DNA from: Haplomitrium mnioides
Taxonomy: Eukaryota; Marchantiophyta; Haplomitriopsida; Calobryales
Direction: 5' to 3'
Assembly: GCA_049999725.1 (NCBI GenBank)
Contig: JBNGIS010008698.1
Span: 1 to 26,967 of the forward strand
Length of the DNA stretch: 26,967 nucleotides
Position 1 is the stretch's first letter. Every line of letters begins with the position of its first letter. This document shows positions 10,902 to 20,583 of the stretch, one piece after another. The notes under the pieces are model-generated. The model did no database searches. It was not told the DNA's origin and saw nothing but the letters and a program-made list of their open reading frames with translations. A program made the translations under genes and the position numbers.

Positions 10902-11480
10902 AGGAGACTAAAGGCCTACTCTGTTGTTGCTCTTGTAGCTTGTATATATGTGGGACTAAAGGTCCTCTGCAGCGTTGTGTGCTCAGCAAATTGGCTGGCT
11001 GGACTAAAGGTCCTTTGAAATGTTGCTTGCTTAGTGAGTGCGCTGGCTGGACTAAAGGTCCATTGGAATGCTGCTTATTCAATGAGTGTGTTGGTTGGAC
11101 TAAAGGTCCATTGGAATGTTGCTTGCTCAACGAGTGTGCTGGCTGGACTAAAGGTCCATTGGAATCATTATGCAACTTGCTTTCCATCATTTGGCATTGT
11201 CTTTTTGACATGAGGACTAACAATCTTTTTTGGATTGGCAGTGGCCTTTTATGGACAAAAGGTCCTTTTATTTGTTGGCTATTGAGGACAAAAGTTCCTT
11301 TTCCCAGATTGAGGTCTTTGTGGACAAAAGGTCCATATTGAATCATTATGCCTTTGTGGACTAAAGGTCCATTTTTATAGTGCATATCATAAGGGACATA
11401 AGGTCTACCTTCAGAGTTTTAGCTTGGAGAGACAAAAAGTCTAATCTCACTATTTGGGCCATTTGGGACAAAAGGTCCAT
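10902..11480 (-). repeat. In-frame GPLV repeat array inside the copia RT
   Basis: A palindrome-like word GGAC(T/A)AAAGGTCC recurs about 12 times on the plus strand. Five copies at 10953, 11001, 11049, 11097 and 11145 are spaced exactly 48 bp apart. Another set at 11286, 11322, 11358, 11394, 11430 and 11466 is spaced exactly 36 bp. On the coding (minus) strand each copy encodes GPLV or GPFV, giving 16-residue units such as GPLVQPAHSLSKQHSN and 12-residue units. The array sits between the MKSPP block of RT and the LYGLKQ-like block. Its frame stays open for 197 codons while flanking RT is riddled with stops. Confidence 0.85.
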
Positions 11481-12329
11481 ATGCATTGTGGTTGTTCTCT
11501 TCTTGAATATGAAATGCCATTCTTGATATGAGTTCGGGGAGGTGACTTCATAAAAATCTAGGTATCAAGAGTGCCATATAAGTAAGTTGTGATGGCATCC
11601 ATAATGTGCATAGTAAGATGACGTTGGATAGCAAATGCTATCATATATCTATAAGTAATAGTGTCAATAACAGGTAAGTATGTTAGGTCATAGTCACATC
11701 CAAGAATCTGAGTATATCCTTTGGCCACTAGTCTTGCCTTATATCTTGTGACATCACCCTTCGCATTATATTTGTGGACAAAAATAAATCCTCAATCTGT
11801 TATACACATGTCAGGAAGTGCTGGCTTATATAACAGATCCGAATACTTGTCGTTGTATAAGAGAGTCAAGTTACAAATTTATTGCTTTTTCCCATTAGAG
11901 CCAATTGGTTCTTGATCATGCTTCTCATACAGATAAATGATCAGGCATATCCTTGTCTATAGATTGTGATATAGATAATGCAAATAGATCATCCATAGGG
12001 GTTTGAGATCTGTCCCATATTTGATCGGTATGGGAATAATCAATTGCTATTTCATCGTTGTGTGTCGCAATGTTCAATGATGTCGATGATTTAGGCTTAT
12101 TCTTTGAGCCTATAGGTCTGCCATGCTTTGCTCTAGGCTGTATATCAATGGCAGGTGTGTCAACTTTTTGAAGTCTTGCTGGTGCATTAGCAACTTCTAT
12201 ATATGATTTGGTAATGTTGGCTACATTGTTAAATGCATCGAGCATTTTAATTAATGTTTGCTGTAAATGGAGGAGTCTTCTGACTTTGGCATTAGAATGT
12301 CCGTTTTGTTGATCAAAGTCCAATGGCAA
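11481..12329 (-). pseudogene. Copia integrase-RT linker and RT N-terminal half
   Basis: The linker (12329-11925) is rich in basic and polar residues (RAKHGRPIGSKNKPK). RT begins with VHKYNAKGDVTRYKARLVAK and GYTQILGCDYDLTYLPVIDT, then LTMHIMDAITTYLYGTLDT, which carries the first catalytic Asp of the copia RT (MDAITTYLYG, usually MDVxTAFLNG). It ends IFMKSPPRT just before the in-frame repeat array. There are scattered stops and a 1-base frameshift at about 11535. Confidence 0.8.
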
Positions 12330-12431
12330 GTGCTAGTGCCATATTAAGTTGTCCTCAAGTTTGGGTTGTACAGCTTTGTCCTCTTGTGTCAGACGTGGAA
12401 AAGATTCTTTAAAGAATTGGTAGTCTACAAA

Positions 12432-13242
12432 TTAAGACTTAAACACATCAGAGGTTGAGGGTTTAAGATATCGGATGATAGAAGGAGATTCAAAACCGAT
12501 ATATATGCTTTTTTGTCTTTGTGGTCCCATCTTTGTTTGATGTGGTCCTAAGATTGGGACAAGTACGAGGCAACCAAATGTGCGAAGATGTGATATATCT
12601 GTTGGGATTTCCACATCAAGTTGATGTGGGGAATTTTGATTAAATGCAGATGGTCTGTAGCACAATAGAGATGTTGCGTGCATGACTGCATGTCCTCAAG
12701 TAGTGGTGGAGAGATTTGAGTTTAGAAGTAATGGTCTTGCTATGAGTGGTAACCTCTTAATAGCAGATTCTACAATGCCATTTTGAAAGTGTACATGTGG
12801 AACTGAATATTGTATGTCTATGCCGGTAGATGTGCAGAAATCGTCAAAACATTTGTGAAGAGAATTCTCCAACGTTGTCCACTCTCAGATTTCTAATTGG
12901 GTAATCAAGGAACAGTGCTGAGAGTTTCAAGATTTGGGACAATAGTTTCGGGAAGACTATGTTTTTGATTGTAAGAAGAGATACTTTTGACCATTTGGAT
13001 AATGCATCAATGGTGACAAGGAAGTATCAAAATGGTCCCGAAGGTGGGTGGACGGGTCCACAAACATCAGCGTGGATTCTCTCGAGGAATCGTGATTGTT
13101 GTTTTGTCATGAGAAGGTGTAGTTATTATTTTGCCTTGTGTGCATGCTAAGCATGGTGTATTCAATGGTAGTGGATGCACATTCTGTGGTCTGCCTTTGC
13201 TGTCCTTTTTGATGCGGTAGAACATGTCTTGGCCTGGATGCC
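12432..13242 (-). pseudogene. Copia integrase
   Basis: The zinc-binding segment reads HNCIGHPGQDMFYRIKK ... CLACTQGK (HHCC). The core follows: IHADVCGPVHPPSG (first Asp), then NLRVDNVGEFSS (second Asp), then a broken segment with VESAI (Glu). The C-terminal block 12683-12432 reads HLRTFGCLVLVPIL and KSIYIGFESPSIIRYLKPST, characteristic of the copia integrase tail. Multiple stops and frameshifts occur between 12690 and 12900. Confidence 0.8.
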
Positions 13243-13785
13243 CTATGCAGTTGTGCCATGTGAGGGCTGTGGAGACCGGTTTCGTAGAGACATGACAAGA
13301 ATATTTTTTGTGATATATAGTCCATGTGGTGATAGTGAGAATGAGTCTCGTATATCAAAGCTTGCTACTGTTGGATTCAAGATATGGAGGACTTCAGTGT
13401 CCTGAAAAGATCCAGTTTGAATGTGAAAATTGTTTTGTCGTATATCCTGGAAACTGATGAGGTTTTTGGTTGCTTCAGGTGCATAAATTGTAGATTTGAT
13501 ATCTAGTCTTGTTCCATTTGGAAATATTATGGTCGCTGAACCTTGTCCTTCTTCAATTTGATTGTGGCCAGTAATTGTTGTCATAGGTATGGAAGAAGGT
13601 TTGATCAATGAGAAGTATTTGTGGCCTTGCAAAATGGTGTGCAAAGATCCGCTATCTACAATGCAGGTTATCTCATATTCATTTTTCTGGTTTGACAAGG
13701 ATGAATAAGTCATGTAACTTTCAGGATGTATATTGTACTGTGGATATTCATCCATGTCTGTCAATTCCAGTAAGTTGTCCTGCAC
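13243..13785 (-). pseudogene. Copia protease and pre-integrase region
   Basis: An open minus-strand stretch of 180 codons. The aspartic protease active site is ITCIVDSGSLHTIL (DSG), followed by IPMTTITGHNQIEEGQGSAT and IYAPEATKNLISFQDI, which are typical copia protease blocks. The C-terminal end (LFxSPHGLYIT-like) leads into the GAG-pre-integrase domain. The protease itself has no internal stop. Confidence 0.85.
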
Positions 13786-14050
13786 TTCATGATTGTGAGA
13801 TCTAGTACTTTGTTGGTATAGTCGCGCTAGATGTGTGAGTACTCTATATGTGGGCTAGGTGTGGCCACGTGTGCTACATCAAGTATATATGGTTGCTGCT
13901 AGCGCGGATTAGACAGATTTTGTCGGCCTCTATGGAGTTGTCTGCCTCCTTTATTATTCTATGTGCGATGTGAAGCGTTTTTTGGTGTCGTCGATATGCG
14001 ACAATTGGAATGTCAATCCTTGTTTTTGGGAGTCAAAGGTCGACTATTAG

Positions 14051-14915
14051 TCAGGCAGTTATTGCTCCCCTGAATTTGGAATTACCCCTTCCTCTGCCTC
14101 TAGAAAAATGTCTATTCCTAGAGCGGGGGTAAAGATTGGTTCTTTTAAAGTGTGATTTAGGGTTCTGATGAGGAGCAACAGACCTTGATGGTCTCTTCTT
14201 TGCATTTTCTACAAGGAGAAGTTGATGCTTTTGAGCAAGTAGCATGCATACTATGAGTTCATAGTATCGAGTGAATCGCATATTGTGATATTGTGATGCC
14301 AAAATGAGGTTGCTCACAGAAAAGTCAATAGAGTTTTCTCTATTTGTTCTTCATTGGTCACAAGGTGACCGCAAATTGCTAACTGTGAGAAAATTTGAAA
14401 TAGTTTGTTGTTGTAGTTTATGATGGACGTGTGGTCTTGAACTCGTAGATTAATCCAATCGTGTCTCGCTGTAGAGAGCGATATGCTTGTCACATGGTCA
14501 AATCTGAGTTTCAATTCCTTCCATAGTAGATGGGGACTGTGATAGTTCAGGTATTGAAGTCTCAAAGGTTCCACTAGGTGGTGTCTAGTCAAGATGAGAG
14601 CTCTTATTGGATCACATGGGTGATATTGTTGTATGTGTTTATGATTTCACGGATCCTCTTGGATGTTAAATAGGTTGTAATGTATAGTGACCAAGACGAG
14701 TAGTTAGAGCCCTCCAATTTCAGAGCCTGAAATTTCAGAGATTCTAAAGATGTTATTATGGTTCTATTCTTTGTCTTGCTGAGAGTACTCGTGAATGAGA
14801 AAGATGAACCAGAATTTTTGGCAAATGCAGTTGTTGGGTCAGAGCTGCAGTTCTCTGTACTTGGTATACATTGGTGATTGACTTGAGTTTTGGTTGATCA
14901 CGGACCTTTGTACAT
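14051..14915 (-). pseudogene. Copia gag
   Basis: Gag starts at an ATG at 14915 (MYKGP..., with a TGA five codons in). It continues SLKFQALKLEGSNYSSWSLY (UBN2 entry motif) and HHLVEPLRLQYLNY after one frameshift near 14605. Next are LLWKELKLRFDHVTS, STARHDWINLRVQDHTS, and a basic tail RNRHFSRGRGRGNSKFR that takes the place of or precedes the zinc knuckle. It is related to the gag at 2770-3277 in both sequence and layout. Confidence 0.8.
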
Positions 14916-15427
14916 GTTTATGTTTTCTGCCTTTAGCAGAAAAATCAAAAACTGAAATGAAAAACATGAAAGAATTGACTAGTTGCGAGTCGATCGATAT
15001 AAACACCGAGAAATGAAATAAGAAATGGATGTGGCTAATGGATGAAAGGACTGCCCTTTATATGTATGTATCTATTGGTTCTGATGTGCTAGTAGCGTGT
15101 CCTCCTAGATCTTCCTTGTGTGTCCTCCCAGAGCTAAAATAGAGTCTAGTTCTCGATTGCTGTTGTGCTTCGCTGCAATAGTGATTATGTATTGAGAACA
15201 AAAAAGTAACAGTTGCAGGTATGGCTAGATAGGGGTTGAGCTTATGGAGGTGACAGAGGTCAGCGTTTCTTGTTAGTATGATTCGCATGTAACCTCTGTC
15301 AAAAGTAGTTCAAAATCAACAAGTATGTCCCTTGTGAGGGATAGATTCGTTCAGAGAACAGAAAAGAATCAATCAAAGATGATCAAAGAATGGGTTGAGA
15401 AATTTGAACCTAGACGTTTTAGAGAAC
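14916..15427. other. Unassigned; expected copia leader and 5' LTR
   Basis: No gene is recognised. This should contain the PBS and 5' LTR of the copia element, but I find neither a TGGTATC core nor the TGTTATA/TATAACA termini. A stretch near 15045-15090 (GGACTGCCCTTTATATGTATG) weakly resembles part of the 3' LTR. The minus ORF at 15058-15288 has no known motif. Confidence 0.35.
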
Positions 15428-15843
15428 AGAGTGAAAAACAGTCGCTACTTTGAACTAGGAACATGCTACTCAGAACAGGAACTTTTTTATTTTTAGGAAA
15501 AATTATGATTTTTCATATTAAAAAACATAAAATTGAGGTTAATTTAAAAAAAACAAAAAGTACATGAGTTTTTTGGGTTTGTTTTTTGTCGTTTTAGCAA
15601 GCATAATAGAGCAAAAGTCAATTTTGTTATGCAAAATCAATCAATATTACTAGTTTTTATGAAAACATTGGAAAACTTGAATTTATTTAAAATCATAAAA
15701 ATTACGGTAAGTTTTCATCAAAAAATTGCATTTATTATTGATTACAATTCTAAGCACAAAAGGTTAAATACATGTCACAAGAAACTATTTTGAAATATGT
15801 TTGATTGCACAAACTTCAGGCACGCATAGACATGGTGCTCTTT
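15428..15843 (-). repeat. Right arm of the inverted repeat; proposed transposon end
   Basis: Reverse-complement match to 1-401 over the full length visible. The inner edge reads AGAGTGAAAAACAGTCGCTAC; the left arm, reverse-complemented, reads AGAGTTTTGAACAGCCGCTAC. Two subterminal near-copies follow: GCTACTTTGAACTAGGAAC and GCTACTCAGAACAGGAAC. The arm faces the transposase at 17186-23271, with its outer part toward that gene, so it is the best candidate for one end of that transposon. The homology may extend past 15843; the window start limits the comparison. Confidence 0.7.
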
Positions 15844-16343
15844 CAAACTTTTTTGTTGGAAAAATATTACAAAACACAAAGAAAAAGCCTAAGGGGACTA
15901 GAAGTCAAGGGAATGAGTTTGCAATAGTAAACACAAAAACAAAGAAAAAGAAACATTGCATCGATTTAAGAGCTTTAATTAAAACGTCAAGAAGAAAGAA
16001 AGCTTTCAGTTTAAGTTGAAAATCCATGCAATCAAAAGTGAATGTAGGCTTTAAAAAAGGTTCCAACAATTAAAAATATTTCATAGTTCAACGAAGCATA
16101 TACAGAAACGTATCATAGTTCTGAATAAAAAAGGTAGTTGCTTAGGAGATTGCATTAAGATTGTAAACAGGAAACATGTTCAAGTTTTAGACTTGATTCA
16201 ACCAAACAAAGGTCTCAAGATCTACAAAAGAGTCTATGACTTGTGTACAAACAAAGTTGTAAGCGGTTGTCTTTGTATGAAGAAGCTTAAAGGTTATGCA
16301 AGAGAAGCAGAACTTTTGGAAGGCGTGGACTTCCGACCCAATG
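15844..16343. other. Unassigned A-rich sequence
   Basis: Lies between the arm and the palindromic minisatellite. It is rich in AAAG and AAAC runs. A short plus ORF at 15801-16019 is lysine-rich and low complexity, and I do not support it as a gene. Confidence 0.4.
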
Positions 16344-16570
16344 TCTATGCGCATATAGGAATCCAAGCTCAACATGTGAACACTCCACTCCAAAGACTAG
16401 ACGCGCTAAGGAATCAAAGCTCAACAGGTGAACACTCCACCCAAAGTCCATGCGTGCATAGGAATCCAAACTCTCCGCTCGAAACTCTAGGCGCACCTAG
16501 GAATCCGAACTCACCATCTGAACACTCCACCCCAAAGTCTATGCGCGCATAGGAATCCAAACTCATAAAC
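16344..16570. repeat. Minisatellite with palindromic core TCTATGCGCGCATAGGA
   Basis: Core copies lie at 16344, 16396, 16447, 16486 and 16538, giving spacings of 52, 51, 39 and 52 bp. The consensus core TCTATGCGCGCATAGGA is a near-perfect palindrome. It is followed by AATCCAAACTCA... and GAACACTCCACCCCAAAG. Isolated further cores lie at 16663 (TCTATACGCGCATAGGG) and, far away, near 22341 and 22563. Both strands are open through the array, giving spurious ORFs. Confidence 0.8.
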
Positions 16571-17185
16571 ACAACATTCTTAAAGAAAGACTGAGAAGAA
16601 GCTAGGTTTTAGGTTCGGTAGAAGAGTTTTTGTACATTGTACGTTTCGCTTGCAAATCAAAGTCTATACGCGCATAGGGTTCACACTTCTACAACCGAGG
16701 AAACATACTGTAGATGTTCCATTTCTGCAACAAACTCTACGCATGCAAAAGATTTGAACTTTTAATTCGGAATCTAAAAGTAAAAAAATAGATACAAAAC
16801 TCTTTTTCTGAGTCAAACAACGCCAAAGATTTAAATTCTTACAACAAAGTCTTCAAAAGAAAAACAATTTAGTCAACTTGGGCAAATGCTTCAGCGAGAT
16901 AATAACCTTAAAAGCTAAAAGCAAAATACTTATATTCTGGAGATGAAAATATTTGTACAAAACAAATAAAAATATTAACTAAGAATTAAAGTTCATTTAC
17001 AGAGAACAACATTCAACTTGGAATGATATACGGTCACAAAGTCAAGTTTGCCAAAAATCCAACAAGTTACTAAGAACTATTTTCAAATACTTTTGGAAAT
17101 GATCCTCTTAAATTATACAAGATTTGCAAATCATAAGTTTTCAACAGAAAGATCTTCTATGTTTTGTATTTGCAAGTCTTGTATC
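16571..17185. other. Non-coding sequence 3' of the transposase
   Basis: No coding sequence is seen. It contains two isolated palindromic cores (16663 and about 16735). A direct duplication of the word TTTGCAAATC(A/G)TAAGTTTTCAA at about 17126 and 17191 straddles the apparent end of the transposase frame. The true C-terminus may therefore have been altered. Confidence 0.4.
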
Positions 17186-17820
17186 CTATCTTATTTGCAA
17201 ATCGTAAGTTTTCAATAGAAGAGTCACATGAGGTTTAGGATTATAGGATAATTGAAGCGCCTCACTTAGACTAGTGATCGTAAAAGCTTTGACACGTTTT
17301 AAACGTTTCGATAGTCGGCTAAACATTTGATCAATTTGATCATGAGTATGGCCAACCATGAGAAATCCCACCTTGATTTTTCGAAAAACATTCTTAGCAA
17401 TAAGAAGACTAAGAAATCCAAACAGGATAGAATTCTTATTCTCTTGTGTCGTGTTGTTCAACTGAAGATACAAAGTTGGAGGCAACATGCCTTCAAAGTC
17501 ACATAATATTTTGTTGAGCACAGTAACTATCAAATTGGAATCGCTTCTCAAGTTTTTGTACATTAAGAAGACCCTCAAAGAGAGAGCATGATTGAATATT
17601 AAGACACCAACAACATGCACACCCACCAAACAATCCTAATCAATATTTTTTGGTGGCGATGGCCAGTGTGGAATAGCAATTTTCTTTTGATCCATTCCAT
17701 CAATGACAATTCCCAAGTACTTTTGACCATCGGCATAACATTTTCTTCGATGGTTTGCAAGTTTTGATCTTTCTTTCATTTGTTGGTCACGATGAAGAAA
17801 CAATTGGCGATTATATTTGA
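17186..17820 (-). pseudogene. Transposase (DUF7869-like, GHTHxxID family), 3' exon, catalytic core
   Basis: On the minus strand this exon encodes a DDE-type core. It reads LFLHRDQQMKERSKLANHRR, then GIVIDGMDQKKIAIPHW (first catalytic Asp, IDGMDQ signature), then MLPPTLYLQLNNTTQENKN, where the family has LQLDNxxxENKN. It ends KVGFLMVGHTHDQIDQMFS with the GHTHxxID signature. Only one stop (17636-17638, TAG) interrupts about 210 codons. The second catalytic Asp is replaced by Asn through a G-to-A change, so the enzyme is inactive. A 3' splice site (GATTGATGCAG) at 17821 precedes it in phase 1, which matches the donor of the upstream exon at 22764. The ORF is also open a little upstream of that acceptor, to 17848. 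Confidence 0.8.
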
Positions 17821-18391
17821 CTGCATCAATCCAAAACAAGAAGGACATAAAACTAGTTCAGTAAAACATAGGTGGATACTTTTAACTTGAAAACACAACC
17901 TTAGGTGTAAATAATATTGAAGGCATTGTTAGGTCACGAAGTAGGTGATTGAAGAAGCTTTTGGAAGAGCTTTGCAAGAGCACAAGGAGGAGCACCATCG
18001 TAGTAGAGCAACAAAATGACGTCTCTTGGCTATAGGAAAGTGCTATTCTATCATTTGTTGGAGCATGACATAGAAGATTGAAGCAAGTGAATTTTGAGAA
18101 GCACTTAAATATAAAATTTCTGAGGGGCTGCGCGCCGCTGTAATTGGTAGGAAACCCTAAAAATATTGGAGGCACAAGCAGTGTTGGAGATATAAGAATT
18201 GCTCGTGGCAGGCTCTGTTTTTGTCGCGTGTACGTATTCTCACAAGTTTGGATGCTGTAGGTCACTCTCTGCCATGCGATTTAGTTTTGTATGCTTTCAG
18301 TTTCAGGACACATCTTTTGCTTTTTTGTAAGGAATGCCAAAGGGAGAAGGTTTTTAGTTGTCAATCCTTTGAGCAGATGCAGGTGGACTTG

Positions 18392-18722
18392 ACGTTTCAA
18401 TGAAGTTGATAGAATATGAGGCGCTGGAGAGAAAGAGAGAAGCTGAGTTCCTTAAGGATTATACTAGTAACGGAGATGGTCTTGATCGATTCCCCAAGCA
18501 CGTAGACTTCTTGTTGGAAGCTATTGCTGCGTTGCGTATCACATATGGTGCTTTGGTGGTGGTCGACTGTGTTGAAGCCGTGCGCGTACAAACTGGAAAA
18601 TGTGCTCAAGCAGGCTCTTGGTGAGAGAATCAGGCCTTTTCTTACCATCAACAAGATGGATCACTGCTTCTTGGAGTTGCAAATGGAAGGCGAGGAAGCT
18701 TTTATTGGAAATGTTGATATGT
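18392..18722 (+). pseudogene. eEF2 (translation elongation factor 2) G-domain fragment
   Basis: Plus-strand codons read [19 protein letters not shown] and then [21 protein letters not shown]. After a one-base shift near 18600 they read [20 protein letters not shown] and [10 protein letters not shown]. This is the GTPase domain of cytosolic eEF2, covering the G3 (DxPGHVDF) and G4 (NKMD) boxes. G3 is damaged, with an internal deletion just before it and Gly to Lys in the box; NKMD is intact. No intron is visible. It is one of three host-gene pieces in the same orientation inside the transposase intron. Confidence 0.85.
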
Positions 18723-18882
18723 GAGGAGGAGAAAACATTTCCCCGACATCTTCTTCTTTGCAACCTGAGCAGGCTATCATTTCCATAATGCTTTGCATCA
18801 ACAGGGGCATTGAGCAAGCGACAACCTCGTCCAAGAAGGAAACAAGCGAGAAGGAGGGCGTGCTTGAAAAAGAAAGAGCGAA

Positions 18883-19600
18883 ATGGCACCGGCTGTGCTC
18901 TTGTGCCCTCCAGGCATGGTTCAATCATTGTACAAGAGCAAATCTGATGCTTCTTCCAGAGCATGGCCTGAGACGAGGCAAGTTTCTTCAGGGAGGTTTC
19001 GGGCACCCTCGGCTTTAGATTGGTGCAAGAAGGCAAAGTCTTCTGGCCATGCGTTCCCCTTGGAGGCCACATTTGAAATTAGAAGATTGGCAGGTTTGCA
19101 GTCATTAGCAAGGTTTGGAGCCTCACGCCAAGTTTTCACTGCTACTGTTGAAGAGCTAGCTAAAGAGTCGGAAGTCAGCTAGGTGAAATCCTTGACACTT
19201 GAAGAGGAACTCCCGGAAGGTGCTACTACTAGTGAAGGTATTCCAAAGGATTCTCCTCCTCGGGACCTCAGAGAGATAGTTAGGAAGATATATAGGCTTA
19301 GTCCCGAAAGAGTAAGAGAAGAACCTACTGTAAGCATAGAGGTTTTAGTGCCAAGAGCGAAGTTTACCGGCAAAGTAACAACGCTGCAACGTTTTGGGGC
19401 ATTTGTCAATTTTGGGGCTTTCACGGATGGACTCGTTCACATTTCCAAGTTGAGCTCAGGTTTTGTACATGATGTGAAAGATGTAGTCTCTGTTGGACAA
19501 GAGGTTACAGTCACTGTGGTTGATGTTGATGTAGCTGCAAGACGCATTGCATTGTCCATGGTGGATAAGGATGATGTTAGGGAGCCACGAAGTCAAGGTG
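18883..19600 (+). pseudogene. Plastid EF-Ts (PSRP-7/PETs-type polyprotein) N-terminal fragment
   Basis: The piece begins MAPAVLLCPPGMVQSLYKSK, which looks like the start of a plastid transit peptide (Ser/Arg/Ala-rich to about 19100). It continues in frame through one TAG (19180-19182). An S1 RNA-binding domain follows at about 19345-19560: FTGKVTTLQRFGAFVNFGAF, DGLVHISKLSSGFV and GQEVTVTVVDVDVAARRIAL. This matches the N-terminal leader plus first S1 domain of chloroplast EF-Ts polyproteins in green plants. The EF-Ts domain itself is absent. The sequence passes directly, with no spacer, into UPF1 coding sequence near 19588, which marks a template-switch-like junction. Confidence 0.8.
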
Positions 19601-20583
19601 GAGGAGCTCTGGAAGACTAGTCCTGATGCTACTCTTGAAGACCTTGACAAAACCTGGAGTAGATGATGAACCACATCCAGTAGCTCTGAAGTATGAAGAT
19701 GCCTACCAGCACCAAAATGTATTTGGTCTGTTGGTGAAGTTGGAGGCAGATTACGACAAGATGATGAAGGAATCACAGAGCAAAGATAACATTACTATGC
19801 GGTGGGATATTGGGTTGAATAAAAAATGAGTGGTATATTTTGTCTTCCCAAAAGAAGACAATGAACTTCGGTTGGTACTTGGAGATGAATTGTGGCTTTG
19901 CTTCCCTGGAGATGGAACACACATTTTGCTTGGCAATATGTGGGTCATGTGATCAAGCTGAATGCCTCACTGGTGTATGCTGTAAAAAAAAGTGTTTTAC
20001 AAAAGCTCGTACGTTTGATACAGGATCCACCTGGAACATGGAAGACTGTAACTTCAGTAGCTATTGTGTATTGCCTAGCTAAGCAGAGCCAGAGGTAGGT
20101 CATTATCTATGCTTTGAGTAATGTTGTTGTGGATCAGCTTGCAGAGAAAATCTGTGCCACAGGTTGAAGGTGGTGAGACTCTGTGAAAAATCAAGGAAGC
20201 TGTGAGCTCCCCAGTGGAGCACATGACACTCCATTATCAGGTGAGACATTTGGATACCTCAGATAGAAGCGAGTTACACAAGCTGCAGATGTTGAAAGAT
20301 GAGCAGGGTGAACTATCAAGTACAGATGAGAAAAAGTATAAGGCCCTGAAGCGAGCAACAGAGGAGGAAACTACTTAGAGTGCAGATGTCATTTGTTGTA
20401 CATGTGTGGATGCTGGTGACCCACGTTTGTCTAATTTCAGATTTCATCAGGTTCTGATAGATGAGTCAACACAAGCAATTGAACCTGAATGCACAATTCC
20501 TCTAGTCCAGAGTGTTAAGCAAGTTGTTTTGGTAGGTGATCACTGCTAGTTGGGTCCTGTAATCATGTGCAAGAAAGCAACAC
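19588..20583 (+). pseudogene. UPF1 (RENT1) RNA helicase fragment, intron-less
   Basis: Read with several frameshifts, this matches plant UPF1, the nonsense-mediated decay helicase. It has [68 protein letters not shown] and VGHVIKL. It then jumps directly to [14 protein letters not shown], losing the roughly 100 residues between. The Walker A segment GPPGTGKT has become DPPGTWKT. Downstream are VDQLAEKICATG, LHYQVRHLDTS, DEQGELSSTDEKKYKALKRA and [13 protein letters not shown] (DEST-type Walker B), then QVVLVGDHC. Plant UPF1 genes have many introns; none is seen here, so the source was spliced RNA. Matching sequence ends near MCKKATRQ. Confidence 0.9.

Larger units (their letters stand above)
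9089..14915 (-). mobile_element. Decayed Ty1/copia retrotransposon (5' LTR not found)
   Basis: In coding order from high to low coordinates it has gag, protease, integrase, RT (with a repeat array) and RNase H, then PPT and LTR. This is the Pseudoviridae-type order with integrase before RT. It is inserted at 9089 into a gypsy integrase frame. The 5' side beyond 14915 has no clear LTR before the inverted-repeat arm at 15428, so the 5' end is either too diverged to see or deleted. Confidence 0.8.

Noticed and set aside
10940-11341. Plus-strand ORF of 133 codons with WTKGPL repeats
   Set aside because: It is the antisense shadow of the in-frame GPLV array in the minus-strand copia RT; the near-palindromic repeat unit opens both strands.
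1-15843. A single 15.8-kb element bounded by the inverted arms
   Set aside because: The interior is a stack of unrelated nested retrotransposons in both orientations with no transposase, and the arms' sharp edges face inward, as for two separate insertions. It is not fully excluded because the outer edges are not visible.
16193-16552. Plus-strand 119-codon ORF and overlapping minus ORFs at 16187-16496
   Set aside because: They run through the 52-bp palindromic minisatellite; no domain and low complexity. Treated as repeat-generated.
16344-16570. CRISPR-like array of palindromic repeats
   Set aside because: Spacing is uneven (39-52 bp), the spacers are themselves repeats, there are no cas genes, and the setting is a spliced eukaryotic genome.
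18539-19072. Minus-strand 177-codon ORF
   Set aside because: Antisense to recognisable eEF2 and EF-Ts coding sequence on the plus strand; no motif of its own.
18392-20583. Functional host genes eEF2, EF-Ts and UPF1
   Set aside because: Each is a fragment with frameshifts, internal deletions and damaged nucleotide-binding motifs, fused head-to-tail without introns.
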